From positions 992,001 through 1,056,000 of the forward strand of contig NZ_JAGSYA010000004.1 in the NCBI RefSeq assembly GCF_025685395.1: a stretch of 64,000 nt of DNA, written 5' to 3'. The DNA is from Terriglobus tenax (GTDB lineage: Bacteria > Acidobacteriota > Terriglobia > Terriglobales > Acidobacteriaceae). The position numbers and the translations under genes were made by a program. Below, one piece after another: positions 1-7,730 of this stretch; position 1 is the first letter of the stretch, and each line of letters starts with the position of its first letter. Below the pieces are notes generated by a model. It was given only the letters and a program-made list of their open reading frames with translations, made no database searches and was not told where the DNA came from.

Positions 1-238
1 CAACACGCGCTACGTCGCTGGCAGAAGACCGCGCGTAGAAGCAGCCAGGCCAGCGCTCCTCATTCAACTTCAAGAACGTCCCCGCAGAGACCAACTCCCC
101 GCACAGACGGTCATACTCCTCCTGAGATCCATCCACCCAGTGAATCCCATCAGGCTGACACAAATCCACCATCTTCTCCACCCAACGGATCAAATGACGG
201 TTGTGGGTCGGGATCTTCGCTTGCTTATGCTCCAACAT
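1..238 (-). CDS. pckG: GTP-dependent PEP carboxykinase, second copy, 5' end only (cut by window start)
   Basis: This frame gives about 79 N-terminal residues of a GTP-type phosphoenolpyruvate carboxykinase (oxaloacetate + GTP to PEP) and runs off the left edge of the window. The start chosen is the ATG at 238 ([16 protein letters not shown]...), with a GGAGG three bases before it on the minus strand. Bases 1-216 are identical to 50414-50629, the same part of the complete pckG gene at 48828-50648; identity stops sharply at codon 9, and the first residues differ (MLEHKQAK against MQHHTTE). It is therefore a paralogue with its own start region, divergent from the ThuA gene at 381. Whether the rest of the gene is intact cannot be seen. 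Confidence 0.8.
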   Translation of the reverse strand, partial: MLEHKQAKIPTHNRHLIRWVEKMVDLCQPDGIHWVDGSQEEYDRLCGELVSAGTFLKLNEERWPGCFYARSSASDVARV

Positions 239-294
239 CGGCCTCCGGTGACACTGTTCATTGTTCCGTCTGAAGAAGGAGCGTGGCGGGAAAA

Positions 295-347
295 ACAGTA
301 TCGCTACTGTTGCGCGGGTGACGGGAGTTGCCGGGGTACTTTACCCT
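295..347 (+). promoter_or_regulatory. Operator-like site D and promoter of the first ThuA gene
   Basis: The 16-mer ACAGTATCGCTACTGT (295-310) is a near-perfect inverted repeat and matches site B (6747-6762) at 12 of 16 positions. Seven bases later comes GTGACG (318-323, 4/6 of TTGACA), then an 18-nt spacer and TACCCT (342-347). The same operator, 7-nt gap and 18-nt spacer layout occurs at three other promoters in the first 13 kb. The predicted transcript start near 354 leaves a short leader before the GTG at 381. Confidence 0.5.
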
Positions 348-380
348 GCTTGGGCTGAATCTCCGTTTGAGGTTGTTGCT

Positions 381-1325
381 GTGAAACTACGTGTCACCTT
401 TGCCCTGCTCGCCTTCTCGTTCTTTTTCGCGAACGCACAACAGACGCAGAACCGGCAAGGGACGGCTGACCTGGGGATGCAGGACGGCATTCGCCGCGGG
501 CCGGGAATGAATGCCGCCAGCGTTGGCGACTACAGCTACCACAACAACGCCGTGCCGCATCGCAAGCGCGTGCTGGCATGGATCGATGTGAGCAACGGGT
601 ACCAGCACGACTCGATTTCACATGCCGTAGCCACGATTGAGCGGCTTGGTTATGAGACCGGCGCCTACGATACGTTTATCCGTACCGACTCAAAGATGAT
701 CACCAAGGGGGCAGTGAACGGGAGCGATGGAAAGCCTTTGCTCTATTCCAAAAACCTGAATGACTACGATGCGATCTTCTTCTTTGGGGTGCGCGAGATT
801 GATCTGACACCGGAGCAGCGCGCCGACCTGTTGTCGTTTGTACACGATGACGGCAAGGGCTTTGTGGCGGCACATGCCGGTGCGACTGCCTTCTTCTCGT
901 GGCCAGAGTTTGGCGAAATGCTGGGCGGCCGGTTCGATGAGCATCCGTGGGGCATTACCGAGGCTCCGGTGATTGTGGAAGACCCGAAGTTCCCCGGTAT
1001 GACAAACCTTCCGGCATCGTTCGCTCACATTGACGAGTACTACCAGATCAAGGATTTTTCGCGGAGCAAGGCACGTGTGCTGCTGCGGCTGGATGTGTCA
1101 GGGCTGGATAAGAACATGCCGCTGGTGCATCACAAGGATGATGACTTCCCGCTGGCGTGGGCGAAGATGTATGGCAAGGGACGAGTTTATTATTCGGCCC
1201 TGGGGCACGACCCCAGCACATGGGACGACCGTGTAGTGCAGCAGATGTATTACGAGGCGATTCGCTGGGCGTTGAAGCTGACAGATGCAGAGCTTGCACC
1301 GCGGGCGTTTCCGGCTTCCAAGTAA
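381..1325 (+). CDS. ThuA-domain secreted protein (copy 1)
   Basis: A 314-residue protein of the ThuA family (Pfam PF06283, a class I glutamine-amidotransferase-like/flavodoxin-like fold first linked to trehalose use; the biochemical role is unknown). The GTG at 381 is preferred to an upstream ATG at 261 because it is preceded by TTTGAGG and opens a clean signal peptide (KLRVTFALLAFSFFFANAQ). After the signal come 'AWIDVSNGYQHDSISHAVATIERLG' type beta-alpha units, 'DAIFFFGVREIDLT', 'GKGFVAAHAGATAF' and 'GRVYYSALGHDP' near the C-terminus, as in other ThuA proteins. The same blocks occur in the paralogue at 12859-13857. It lies beside the pckG copy and downstream of site D. The substrate is not recognisable. 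Confidence 0.85.
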   Translation: MKLRVTFALLAFSFFFANAQQTQNRQGTADLGMQDGIRRGPGMNAASVGDYSYHNNAVPHRKRVLAWIDVSNGYQHDSISHAVATIERLGYETGAYDTFIRTDSKMITKGAVNGSDGKPLLYSKNLNDYDAIFFFGVREIDLTPEQRADLLSFVHDDGKGFVAAHAGATAFFSWPEFGEMLGGRFDEHPWGITEAPVIVEDPKFPGMTNLPASFAHIDEYYQIKDFSRSKARVLLRLDVSGLDKNMPLVHHKDDDFPLAWAKMYGKGRVYYSALGHDPSTWDDRVVQQMYYEAIRWALKLTDAELAPRAFPASK

Positions 1326-1383
1326 TTCTCTCTGATTGTTTTGCGGCCCTTCATGCGGCATGTCTGAAGCCGCGCCTTAAAGG

Positions 1384-3138
1384 TCACGAAGACAGACCGA
1401 GCTGGCGGTAAAGCGCGGTGAAGCGATGGTCTTCGCGGACATTGTCGAAACGGGGATCGATGCGGATGGTGACCAGCTCGAAGCAGCGGTCCTGAAATGC
1501 TTCTGCGAGACGCTCAAAGCCCTCGTCCATTCTGCCCAAGGCAAAATGGATCAGTGCCAGCTCAAACGGCGAGATGTAGCGACGCGTTGACAGATCATTC
1601 AGGTCACGGAGAAGACGCAGCGCTTCCTGCTTTCGTCCGGAGATTGCATAGGTCCTCGCCAGTGCACCGACGACACGCGGGTTGGGCGGTGCGAGCTCGA
1701 TGGCGCGCTGAAACGCGGCGATGGCCTCCTCCCATTCTTCGCGCTGTTCCTGCACCAGACCAAGTGTCCAGTAGGCGGCGGAGAAGTGCGGATTCTGTTC
1801 GATGGTGTAATCGCTCTGCTCCAGCGCCAGATCGTATTCGCGGCGGAAATGATGGATCTGCGCGAGGTCGCGCGAGATAATCGACGACACAGGATCAAGA
1901 CTCTGCGCCATGGTGACCTCCTGCAGCGCCTCATCCAGGCGGCCCAGCGGAACCAGACAGGACATCGCGTACCAGTGGTGTGCGGTCGAGTTACGAGGAC
2001 TGAGGCGGATCGCTCGCCGGAACTCCTGCTCTGAGCCGTCCCAGTCCCAGTCCTGCACGGCCTTTACGTGCGCCAGCGAGGTATGGGCGTCGCTGCATTC
2101 CTCGTCGAGAAGCAAAGCGTGCGCGGCGTTCGAGGCCGTCTTGGTCCAGATTTCCATGGGGGCAGAGACACCGTAGTTCGCCATGAGCAGTTGTGCGTCC
2201 GCCATGCCGGCGTATGCCTGGGCGAAGCCGGGGTCTTCTTCAATGGCCTTCTGGAAGTACTCCATGGCTTTGCGCAGGCCACCTTCGGTACGCTGACTCA
2301 TCTGGTAGCGACCCTGCAGGTACATATTGTTGGCCGCCAGGCTGCCGACCTTGGAATGGAGACTATTGCGGCCGTCGCCTCCTACGAGTTCCGAGCGCAA
2401 TGTCTCGGCGACAACGGAGGCGACCTCCTCCTGTACCTGGAAGGGAGCTCCGCGCTTGCGGTCGATGACGTCAGACCACAGAATGGAACCGCGCATGGCG
2501 TCGCCGATCTGCGTGGTGATGCGCCAGATATCATTCGCCTTGCGAACGCTGCCGCTGACGACGAGCGCCGCTGACGGCGATCCGGAGGGCTGCGGCGCAT
2601 TGCTGTCGATGACGACGATTGAGCCGACCTTCGAGAGGGCGTGCACGATTTCACTGGCGAGGCCGCGGCAAAAATATCCCTCGTCTCCGGAAGGACTGCA
2701 ATCCTCAAAGACCTGCACGGCAACGGTGTTGCGGCTAACCAGCGCAGGAGCCAGGGAACGCCTCTTCGGTGTGTGCTCAACCTTACGGAAGGTGGGTGCG
2801 TACCCACCCTTCGGCAGCTCAATGACGAGTTCGTCCGCCTGCCCTTCTTCCTGGTAGTAGGTCACCAGGCGCATGCGCAGACGTCTGGCCTGCACGCGGA
2901 CGATCGGGTCCATGCGCGGGTCGAAGCTGGATTCCTTGCCAAAAACATCGACGCCAACGGGATATTCCTTGAGCTGGTCGCCACGTCCTGCAAGCGTCTC
3001 CTCCACGATGAAACTGAGGAAGCGCTGGAGGCGGTCGCCCTGGCGGAAGGCCTTGCTGGCAATAATCTTCTGCAGCTCCTGGCGAATGGCGTCGTCGAAG
3101 CTGGTGGTCTCGTCGGTGGTTTGCGGTTTCACAGGCAC
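1384..3138 (-). CDS. Winged-helix-like N-terminal domain, FlgO/TolB-like domain and TPR protein (putative regulator)
   Basis: About 584 residues if started at the GTG at 3138; an ATG at 3246 would add an unlikely basic/aromatic leader. Residues about 10-125 are a winged-helix-like module often found in acidobacteria (LQRFLSFIVEETL, then EYPVGVDVF, then DPIVRVQARRLRMRL, then ELPKGGYAPTF), resembling OmpR-type wings with a conserved Arg-rich helix. A FlgO/TolB-N-like alpha/beta segment follows (NTVAVQVFEDCSPSGDEGYF...LVVSGSVRKAND). The C-terminal half has about six TPR units (YLQGRYQMSQRTEGGLRKAMEYFQKAIEEDPGFAQAY...). No membrane segment is seen. The layout resembles CadC-like regulators but is cytosolic. 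It is divergent from the ThDP enzyme gene with operator-like site A between them, so a role as regulator of this locus is a fair inference, not shown. Confidence 0.75.
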   Translation of the reverse strand: MPVKPQTTDETTSFDDAIRQELQKIIASKAFRQGDRLQRFLSFIVEETLAGRGDQLKEYPVGVDVFGKESSFDPRMDPIVRVQARRLRMRLVTYYQEEGQADELVIELPKGGYAPTFRKVEHTPKRRSLAPALVSRNTVAVQVFEDCSPSGDEGYFCRGLASEIVHALSKVGSIVVIDSNAPQPSGSPSAALVVSGSVRKANDIWRITTQIGDAMRGSILWSDVIDRKRGAPFQVQEEVASVVAETLRSELVGGDGRNSLHSKVGSLAANNMYLQGRYQMSQRTEGGLRKAMEYFQKAIEEDPGFAQAYAGMADAQLLMANYGVSAPMEIWTKTASNAAHALLLDEECSDAHTSLAHVKAVQDWDWDGSEQEFRRAIRLSPRNSTAHHWYAMSCLVPLGRLDEALQEVTMAQSLDPVSSIISRDLAQIHHFRREYDLALEQSDYTIEQNPHFSAAYWTLGLVQEQREEWEEAIAAFQRAIELAPPNPRVVGALARTYAISGRKQEALRLLRDLNDLSTRRYISPFELALIHFALGRMDEGFERLAEAFQDRCFELVTIRIDPRFDNVREDHRFTALYRQLGLSS

Positions 3139-3200
3139 CGCACGATAGTACACAACCTTTTGAGAACGGTGCCAGCAGATTAGGTTGCCGTAAAACGCCG

Positions 3201-3253
3201 ACCGTGCCAACACCGTAACACTGTTGAAGCCAACAGGAAGCGGCACCTAGAAT
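3201..3253 (+). promoter_or_regulatory. Operator-like site A and promoter of the ThDP-enzyme gene
   Basis: ACCGTGCCAACACCGT (3201-3216) matches site C (12740-12755) at 15 of 16 positions. After 7 nt comes TTGAAG (3224-3229), an 18-nt spacer and TAGAAT (3248-3253). The predicted transcript start is near 3260, only a few bases before the ATG at 3263, so the mRNA may be almost leaderless; in agreement, no Shine-Dalgarno sequence is visible. The operator sits upstream of the -35, a position more typical of an activator than a repressor. Confidence 0.55.
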
Positions 3254-3262
3254 CCATGCTCT

Positions 3263-5068
3263 ATGGTTCTGAAAATCGAAGACGCCCCGATCGCACCCGC
3301 AAAACCGTACGGCCACGTTTTGACGAAAACTCCTCCACCCCCGAAGGAAGGCTATCGCATTGCCGCCTATCAGCTGGTGGACTACCTTGAGCTGCTGGGC
3401 GTCGAGGTGGTTTTTGGCCTGTGCGGCCACACGGTCATCGCCATGCTGGATGCGCTGGGGAAGAACCAGAAGGTCAGGTTCATTACCACGCGTCATGAAC
3501 AGACCGCGGCCCATGCGGCCGATGGCTACGCACGGGCCTCGGGAAAGGTGGGCGTGGTGCTGAGTCACCTGGGGCCGGGACTGACGAACGCGGCAACCGG
3601 AGTCGCGAATGCCGCGCTGGATTCCGTACCGATGGTGGTCATCGCGGGCGATGTGCCTTCCTATTACTACGGCCGCCACCCTCATCAAGAGGTAAACCTG
3701 CATGCGGATGCCGACCAGAGCCAGATTTACCGGCCGTTCTGCAAGCGGGTCTATCGCGTTGACCGCGTGGAGGATCTGCCACGCGCCGTGGAGCGCGCCT
3801 TCTACCTGGCACAGTCAGGACGCCCGGGACCGGTACTGGTGGATGTGCCGATGGACATCTTCTCGGCCGACCTGAAGGAAGGCTCGTTCTCAAAGACACC
3901 GCCGAAGCTGAGCAAGCAGGCCATCGATCCCGAGTCGGTTGAGTACATTATTGATGCGCTGGCGAATGCCGAGCGCCCTGTTCTGTACGCCGGGGGGGGC
4001 GTACTTTCTTCGAAGTCCACGAAGGAACTGCAGCGACTGGCGGAGGCCCTGGAACTGCCGGTGGCCCATACGCTGATGGGCAAAGGCTGTATGCCGGAAG
4101 AGCATCCGCTGCTGATGGGGCAGACCGGCTTCTGGGGCATCCCGGTCTCAAACGAGATGTGCCGCACAGCCGACCTGATCCTGGCGGTGGGCACGCGGCT
4201 GGCCGAGGCGAATTCGAGTTCGTGGGAGCCGGAGTTCACGTTTGATTCGCCGCGACTGATTCACATTGATATCGATCTTGCCGAGATTGGCCGCAACTAC
4301 CAGACGGAACTTGGCGTGATTGCGGATGCGAAGGTGGCGCTGACCTCACTTGCCGATGCTGCCCAGGGCCGAGAGCACAAGCCGCGCCCCGGCATGCGCG
4401 AGAAGATTGCCACAGGCCGCAAAGAATTCAGCGACCTGTGGGCCGAGGAGTGGAGCTCTGACCAGTATCCGCTGCGGCCGGAGCGGATACTTTCTGAGCT
4501 GCGCAAGGCTGTTCCGGATGACGGCTTTATTGTGACCGACGTGGGATGGAACAAGAATGGTGTGGCGCAGCAGTTCAAGTTCCCTGTTCCCGGGACCTTC
4601 ATTACGCCCAGTGGACTGGCAACGATGGGTTTTGGACCTGCGGCGGTACTGGGGGTGAAATATGCCCAGCCCGAACGCGTGGCGCTGGCGCTGATTGGCG
4701 ATGGCGCCTTCAGCAGCAATCCGGGAGTGATTGCCACGGCGATGGAGGCAGGGCTTCCCTGTATCTGGCTGGTAATGGACAACTCGGCCTTCGGTACGAT
4801 TGCCGGCCTGGAAAAGATGCATTACGGCTGGAGCTTTGGCTGCCTGTTTGAGTGCAATGGCGAGACCTATAACGTGGACTACGCCAATATCGCCCGGTCG
4901 TATGGCGCGCGCGGCGTCTATATCAAGTCAGCCGCGGAGCTGGGACCGGCGCTGCGCGAGGCGATTGAATCCAAGATGCCGACAGTGATCCAGGTGCCCA
5001 TGGAGAACGCTCCTACGCCGACGCCAGGCCACTGGAACATCAATGACATTTACCGTAATGGTGAATAA
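3263..5068 (+). CDS. ThDP-dependent enzyme of the acetolactate synthase-like family
   Basis: A 601-residue thiamine diphosphate enzyme with the usual three domains. The PYR domain includes the catalytic glutamate E79 in 'TTRHEQTAAHAADGYAR' and the 'HLGPGLTNAATGVANA' loop. The central domain spans about 220-370 ('AERPVLYAGGGV'). The C-terminal PP domain has the ThDP/Mg motif GDGAF (about 479) through MDNSAF (about 508). Relatives include acetolactate synthase, 2-hydroxyacyl-CoA/oxalyl-CoA lyases, glyoxylate carboligase and sulfoacetaldehyde acetyltransferase; 'GLCGHTVIAMLDAL' and 'YYYGRHPHQEVNLH' do not match any of these well enough to name a substrate. It has no regulatory subunit gene beside it, so a catabolic lyase or decarboxylase is more likely than a biosynthetic ALS. 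It faces the winged-helix/TPR gene and is followed by a strong terminator. Confidence 0.85.
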   Translation: MVLKIEDAPIAPAKPYGHVLTKTPPPPKEGYRIAAYQLVDYLELLGVEVVFGLCGHTVIAMLDALGKNQKVRFITTRHEQTAAHAADGYARASGKVGVVLSHLGPGLTNAATGVANAALDSVPMVVIAGDVPSYYYGRHPHQEVNLHADADQSQIYRPFCKRVYRVDRVEDLPRAVERAFYLAQSGRPGPVLVDVPMDIFSADLKEGSFSKTPPKLSKQAIDPESVEYIIDALANAERPVLYAGGGVLSSKSTKELQRLAEALELPVAHTLMGKGCMPEEHPLLMGQTGFWGIPVSNEMCRTADLILAVGTRLAEANSSSWEPEFTFDSPRLIHIDIDLAEIGRNYQTELGVIADAKVALTSLADAAQGREHKPRPGMREKIATGRKEFSDLWAEEWSSDQYPLRPERILSELRKAVPDDGFIVTDVGWNKNGVAQQFKFPVPGTFITPSGLATMGFGPAAVLGVKYAQPERVALALIGDGAFSSNPGVIATAMEAGLPCIWLVMDNSAFGTIAGLEKMHYGWSFGCLFECNGETYNVDYANIARSYGARGVYIKSAAELGPALREAIESKMPTVIQVPMENAPTPTPGHWNINDIYRNGE

Positions 5069-5120
5069 CTGCCGAGCCAACGCCTCCGGCATGGCAGTGC
5101 AAGTCTCCTAACGACCATTG

Positions 5121-5153
5121 AGCGGAAGATCGATCTCGATCTTCCGCTTTTTA
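5121..5153 (+). terminator. Intrinsic terminator after the ThDP-enzyme gene
   Basis: A perfect 12-bp stem (AGCGGAAGATCG at 5121-5132 paired with 5137-5148), a 4-nt loop and a run of T (5148-5152). It lies 52 bases after the stop at 5068 and before the convergent MFS gene. Confidence 0.85.
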
Positions 5154-5240
5154 TCTGACCCCAGCGGTTGAAGCCACATTCTCTATTGCACAGGTGCGAC
5201 GCGGCTAAAGCTGTGCCCTGACGAGGCATGCAAATGCGGA

Positions 5241-5278
5241 TCTCTCCACTACGAGCTTCGCGCTCCGGTCGAGATGAC
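5241..5278. repeat. Dispersed intergenic repeat, copy 1
   Basis: This intergenic stretch shares CTCCACTACG, a GCGCT core and CGAGATGAC in the same order with 9208-9242, also intergenic. Both copies sit just downstream of the terminator of a gene of the same locus. The element looks like a small dispersed intergenic repeat; no coding potential or clear hairpin was seen. Confidence 0.5.
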
Positions 5279-5306
5279 AACCCTTCGCCGTTTTATCGAA
5301 AAGCGC

Positions 5307-6632
5307 CTAGCACTGACGGCAGCCGGTTTCGCGGGTCAGGCTGAGCAGAAGGACAGAGACCGTCAGCCAACTCACGATCAACACGAAGGCAAGCTGGTAG
5401 GCGTGCATGTCATAGACATGGACACCTTTGTTGAGGGCACCGCTCCAGTTGCGGTCCAGGATCAGACCGATTGCGGGCTGCAGAATGGTAGGACCGACCA
5501 TGTTGCCGATATTGACCGTGCCGGAGATAGAACCCATATATTGCGGAGGCACTGATTCCTTGGCGTAGGCGAAACCGATGACCACGGCACCGCTGGCAAC
5601 ACTGGTAATGGCTGCGATAGCGATAAAGAACGGAAGTGTCAGGCCGGGAAGATAAAAGACCGAGGCCCATCCCAGGAGCGCAACCAGGGTACCGCCCACA
5701 TAGAGCGGCTTGCGACGGCCGATGCGATCGCTCATGGCGCCGAAGATGGGGCTGGCCACCGCCCAGCAGACGATCATGACGGAGCAGACCTCGGCGGCGG
5801 TGGTGGGCTGCAGACCGAAGCGGGCGCGGAGGTAGGGCGCCCCCCACAGGCCGGTGAACGAGAGGATGGAGCCGACGATACCGCCCTGGGCCAGGAAGAT
5901 AAGCCAGGTATTGCGGAAACCGAAGATGCGGCCGAACCCTTTCAGCCGCTCCAGGAAGGTACTGTCGCTGGCGTGAAAGCTTACCTGCGCGTAGCTGTCG
6001 TATCCGCGGTCGCGGGGATCGTTCCGGACGATGAAGTAGGTAAAGATGGCGATTGCGAGCACGCCGAGCGACGAGGCGATGACCACGGGTCTCCAGCCGA
6101 AGGTCTGGATGCCAAGCCGCAGCGGCACCTGGGCTCCCAACGCTCCCAGGTTGCCGAAGAGAAGGCCGAGTCCGGAGAGCATGGCGAACCGTTTCGCCGG
6201 GAACCAGCGTCCCGCCAGGGTAAGGAGCGTGACCCACGCAACGGCCGTGGAAGCACCCACCATCGCCCGGCCCAGGCAGGCGACGGCAAAGTTGCTGGTG
6301 GAGCCGAAGAGAAACGTGCCCGCGGCGGCGATGACGGCGCCGGTCATCAGCAGACGGCGAGGGCCCCAGGAATCAATCAGGATGCCGGTCGGGATCTGCA
6401 TGGCGAGGTAGAAGTAGTAATAGAACCCGGCGAGGTTCCCCAGGCTGGCTGCGCCGATGGCAAAGGCGCGCATCAGCTCGTCGGTCATGACCGCGGGCGA
6501 GACGCGCTGGTAGAAGCCTGAAAGATAGAACAGCGCGGCCACGGCCCAGATGGACCAGCACAGCCAGGCGGGAGGGTAGTTTCGTATGCCCGCCGTTTCT
6601 TCGGCGGGGACTTCAATCTTCTGAATCAGCAC
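5307..6632 (-). CDS. MFS transporter
   Basis: A 441-residue major facilitator with about 12 hydrophobic segments. The MFS signature between helices 2 and 3 is visible as 'GILIDSWGPRRLL', and the repeat in the second half as 'GAMSDRIGRRKPLYVG'. The frame opens with GTG at 6632; no in-frame alternative fits a complete first helix (PPAWLCWSIWAVAALFYL). It is divergent from the citryl-CoA-lyase-like gene and convergent with the ThDP gene. The likely task is inner-membrane uptake of the small molecule metabolised by its neighbours; the substrate cannot be read from the sequence. Operator-like site B lies upstream at the standard 7-nt distance from its -35. Confidence 0.85.
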   Translation of the reverse strand: MLIQKIEVPAEETAGIRNYPPAWLCWSIWAVAALFYLSGFYQRVSPAVMTDELMRAFAIGAASLGNLAGFYYYFYLAMQIPTGILIDSWGPRRLLMTGAVIAAAGTFLFGSTSNFAVACLGRAMVGASTAVAWVTLLTLAGRWFPAKRFAMLSGLGLLFGNLGALGAQVPLRLGIQTFGWRPVVIASSLGVLAIAIFTYFIVRNDPRDRGYDSYAQVSFHASDSTFLERLKGFGRIFGFRNTWLIFLAQGGIVGSILSFTGLWGAPYLRARFGLQPTTAAEVCSVMIVCWAVASPIFGAMSDRIGRRKPLYVGGTLVALLGWASVFYLPGLTLPFFIAIAAITSVASGAVVIGFAYAKESVPPQYMGSISGTVNIGNMVGPTILQPAIGLILDRNWSGALNKGVHVYDMHAYQLAFVLIVSWLTVSVLLLSLTRETGCRQC

Positions 6633-6935
6633 GTCGGATTCCCGGTTATGGTTAGGCCTTCACGGCCTGAAAAAAGCAAGAAGCTGCACATGCTTCCAAA
6701 GTGGATGAAACCGTAACACCACGTTGATTTGAAGGGCAACGTTTGAACCGTATCGGCACGGTAGAAACGGCCTTTCAGGCGCGTCCGGGTGTTAAGCTTG
6801 GCATCTGAAATTGGTGCCTGATCGATTCCCGTTTCCCCGGTTTTCCCTGCTTTGCCGCTGCTGGGTTCAGGCTGTCCGGTTTAGGCTGTCCACGGAGTCA
6901 GAATCGCAGCACGCAGCAAACAGAATGGAGACCTG
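6633..6935. other. 303-bp divergent regulatory region
   Basis: This gap separates the MFS gene (minus) from the citryl-CoA-lyase-like gene (plus). It holds operator-like site B, the predicted MFS promoter, and a CCGTAACAC element (6711-6719) that also follows site A (3213-3221). No open frame with a ribosome binding site is seen. No good promoter for the plus-strand pair was found; TAAGCT at 6793-6798 is a weak -10 candidate. Confidence 0.6.
6710..6762 (-). promoter_or_regulatory. Operator-like site B and promoter of the MFS gene
   Basis: Read on the minus strand: ACCGTGCCGATACGGT (6762-6747), 7 nt, TTGCCC (6739-6734), an 18-nt spacer and TACGGT (6715-6710). The operator has complementary ACCGT/ACGGT arms. 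The plus-strand pair (6936 onward) could share the operator, but no matching promoter lies at the same distance on that side. Confidence 0.5.
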
Positions 6936-7706
6936 ATGGTAGAGGCGTGGCGTACAGGCATCACCACCTACGACGAGAAAAATATATGGATCCGCGGCTA
7001 TGAGGTCGGCGCATTGATGCAGCGCGCCACCTTTGCGGAGACCATTTTCCTGCTACACGCGGGCCGGATGCCCAGCCAGCAGGAGGGCAAGTTGCTGGAT
7101 GCCATCCTGATTTCATCGGCCGATCACGGTCCGGGCTCTCCGTCGGCGGCGACCGCCCGCCTGGCCTGCTCCGGCAATCGCGGCTCAGTCTCCTCCGCCA
7201 TCGCAGCCGGCATCCTGGCCATCGGCGACCAGCATGGCGGCGCGGGCATGGCATGCATGGAGACCATCGCCGAAGGTGTCGCGCTGGCAAAGACCGAGGG
7301 AGTTTCGCTGGAAGCCGCTGCTGAAATGCTGGTCGATGCTTACCGCGCACGCGGAGAACGCCTGGCCGGGATGGGACATCGTCAGCACTCGACCGACCCG
7401 CGCAAAGCGATTCTTTTCGGGATGGCCGAGAGCTATGGGCTTGCGGGAGACGGCGTGCGGTTCATGCTGGCGCTGGAGGCTGCCGTGGCCGCGAAGGTCA
7501 AGCCGCTGCCCATCAACATTGACGGCGTGCTGGCGGCAATTCTTTACGACCTCGGCTTCCCGCCCATCATGGGAAGGCTGATCTTCATCATCGGACGCAC
7601 CGCAGGCCTGAGCGCTGAGGTTGCCGAGGAGCTGGCCCGTGAGAAAGCGATGCGCATCAAGGTTCCGGTCACGTATGACGGTCCGCCGCCGCGAGACCTT
7701 CCCTAG
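6936..7706 (+). CDS. Citrate synthase-like protein, citryl-CoA lyase type (short form)
   Basis: At 256 residues this is much shorter than citrate synthase (about 430), but it keeps the catalytic trio of the superfamily: H64 in 'SADHGPGSPSAAT', H100 in 'GDQHGGAG' and D154 in 'STDPRKAI', with the 'GMGH' turn at 146-148. Short proteins of this kind are usually annotated citryl-CoA lyase; they can cleave or form C-C bonds between an acyl-CoA and a 2-oxo acid. The start has GGAG five bases upstream. It is followed after 24 bp by an acylating aldehyde dehydrogenase, so an acyl-CoA may pass between the two. The true substrate is unknown. Confidence 0.8.
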   Translation: MVEAWRTGITTYDEKNIWIRGYEVGALMQRATFAETIFLLHAGRMPSQQEGKLLDAILISSADHGPGSPSAATARLACSGNRGSVSSAIAAGILAIGDQHGGAGMACMETIAEGVALAKTEGVSLEAAAEMLVDAYRARGERLAGMGHRQHSTDPRKAILFGMAESYGLAGDGVRFMLALEAAVAAKVKPLPINIDGVLAAILYDLGFPPIMGRLIFIIGRTAGLSAEVAEELAREKAMRIKVPVTYDGPPPRDLP

Positions 7707-7730
7707 TCTTCAACCGTTTCAGGAGAAAGT

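Noticed and set aside
3139-3246. N-terminal extension of the winged-helix/TPR gene to 3246
   Set aside because: It would run through operator-like site A and the ThDP-gene promoter, and the added residues look non-coding.
3263-5068. Sulfoacetaldehyde acetyltransferase (Xsc) and a sulfoacetate pathway
   Set aside because: The N-terminal and active-site loops do not resemble Xsc, and no sulfoacetate-CoA ligase or phosphotransacetylase gene is present.
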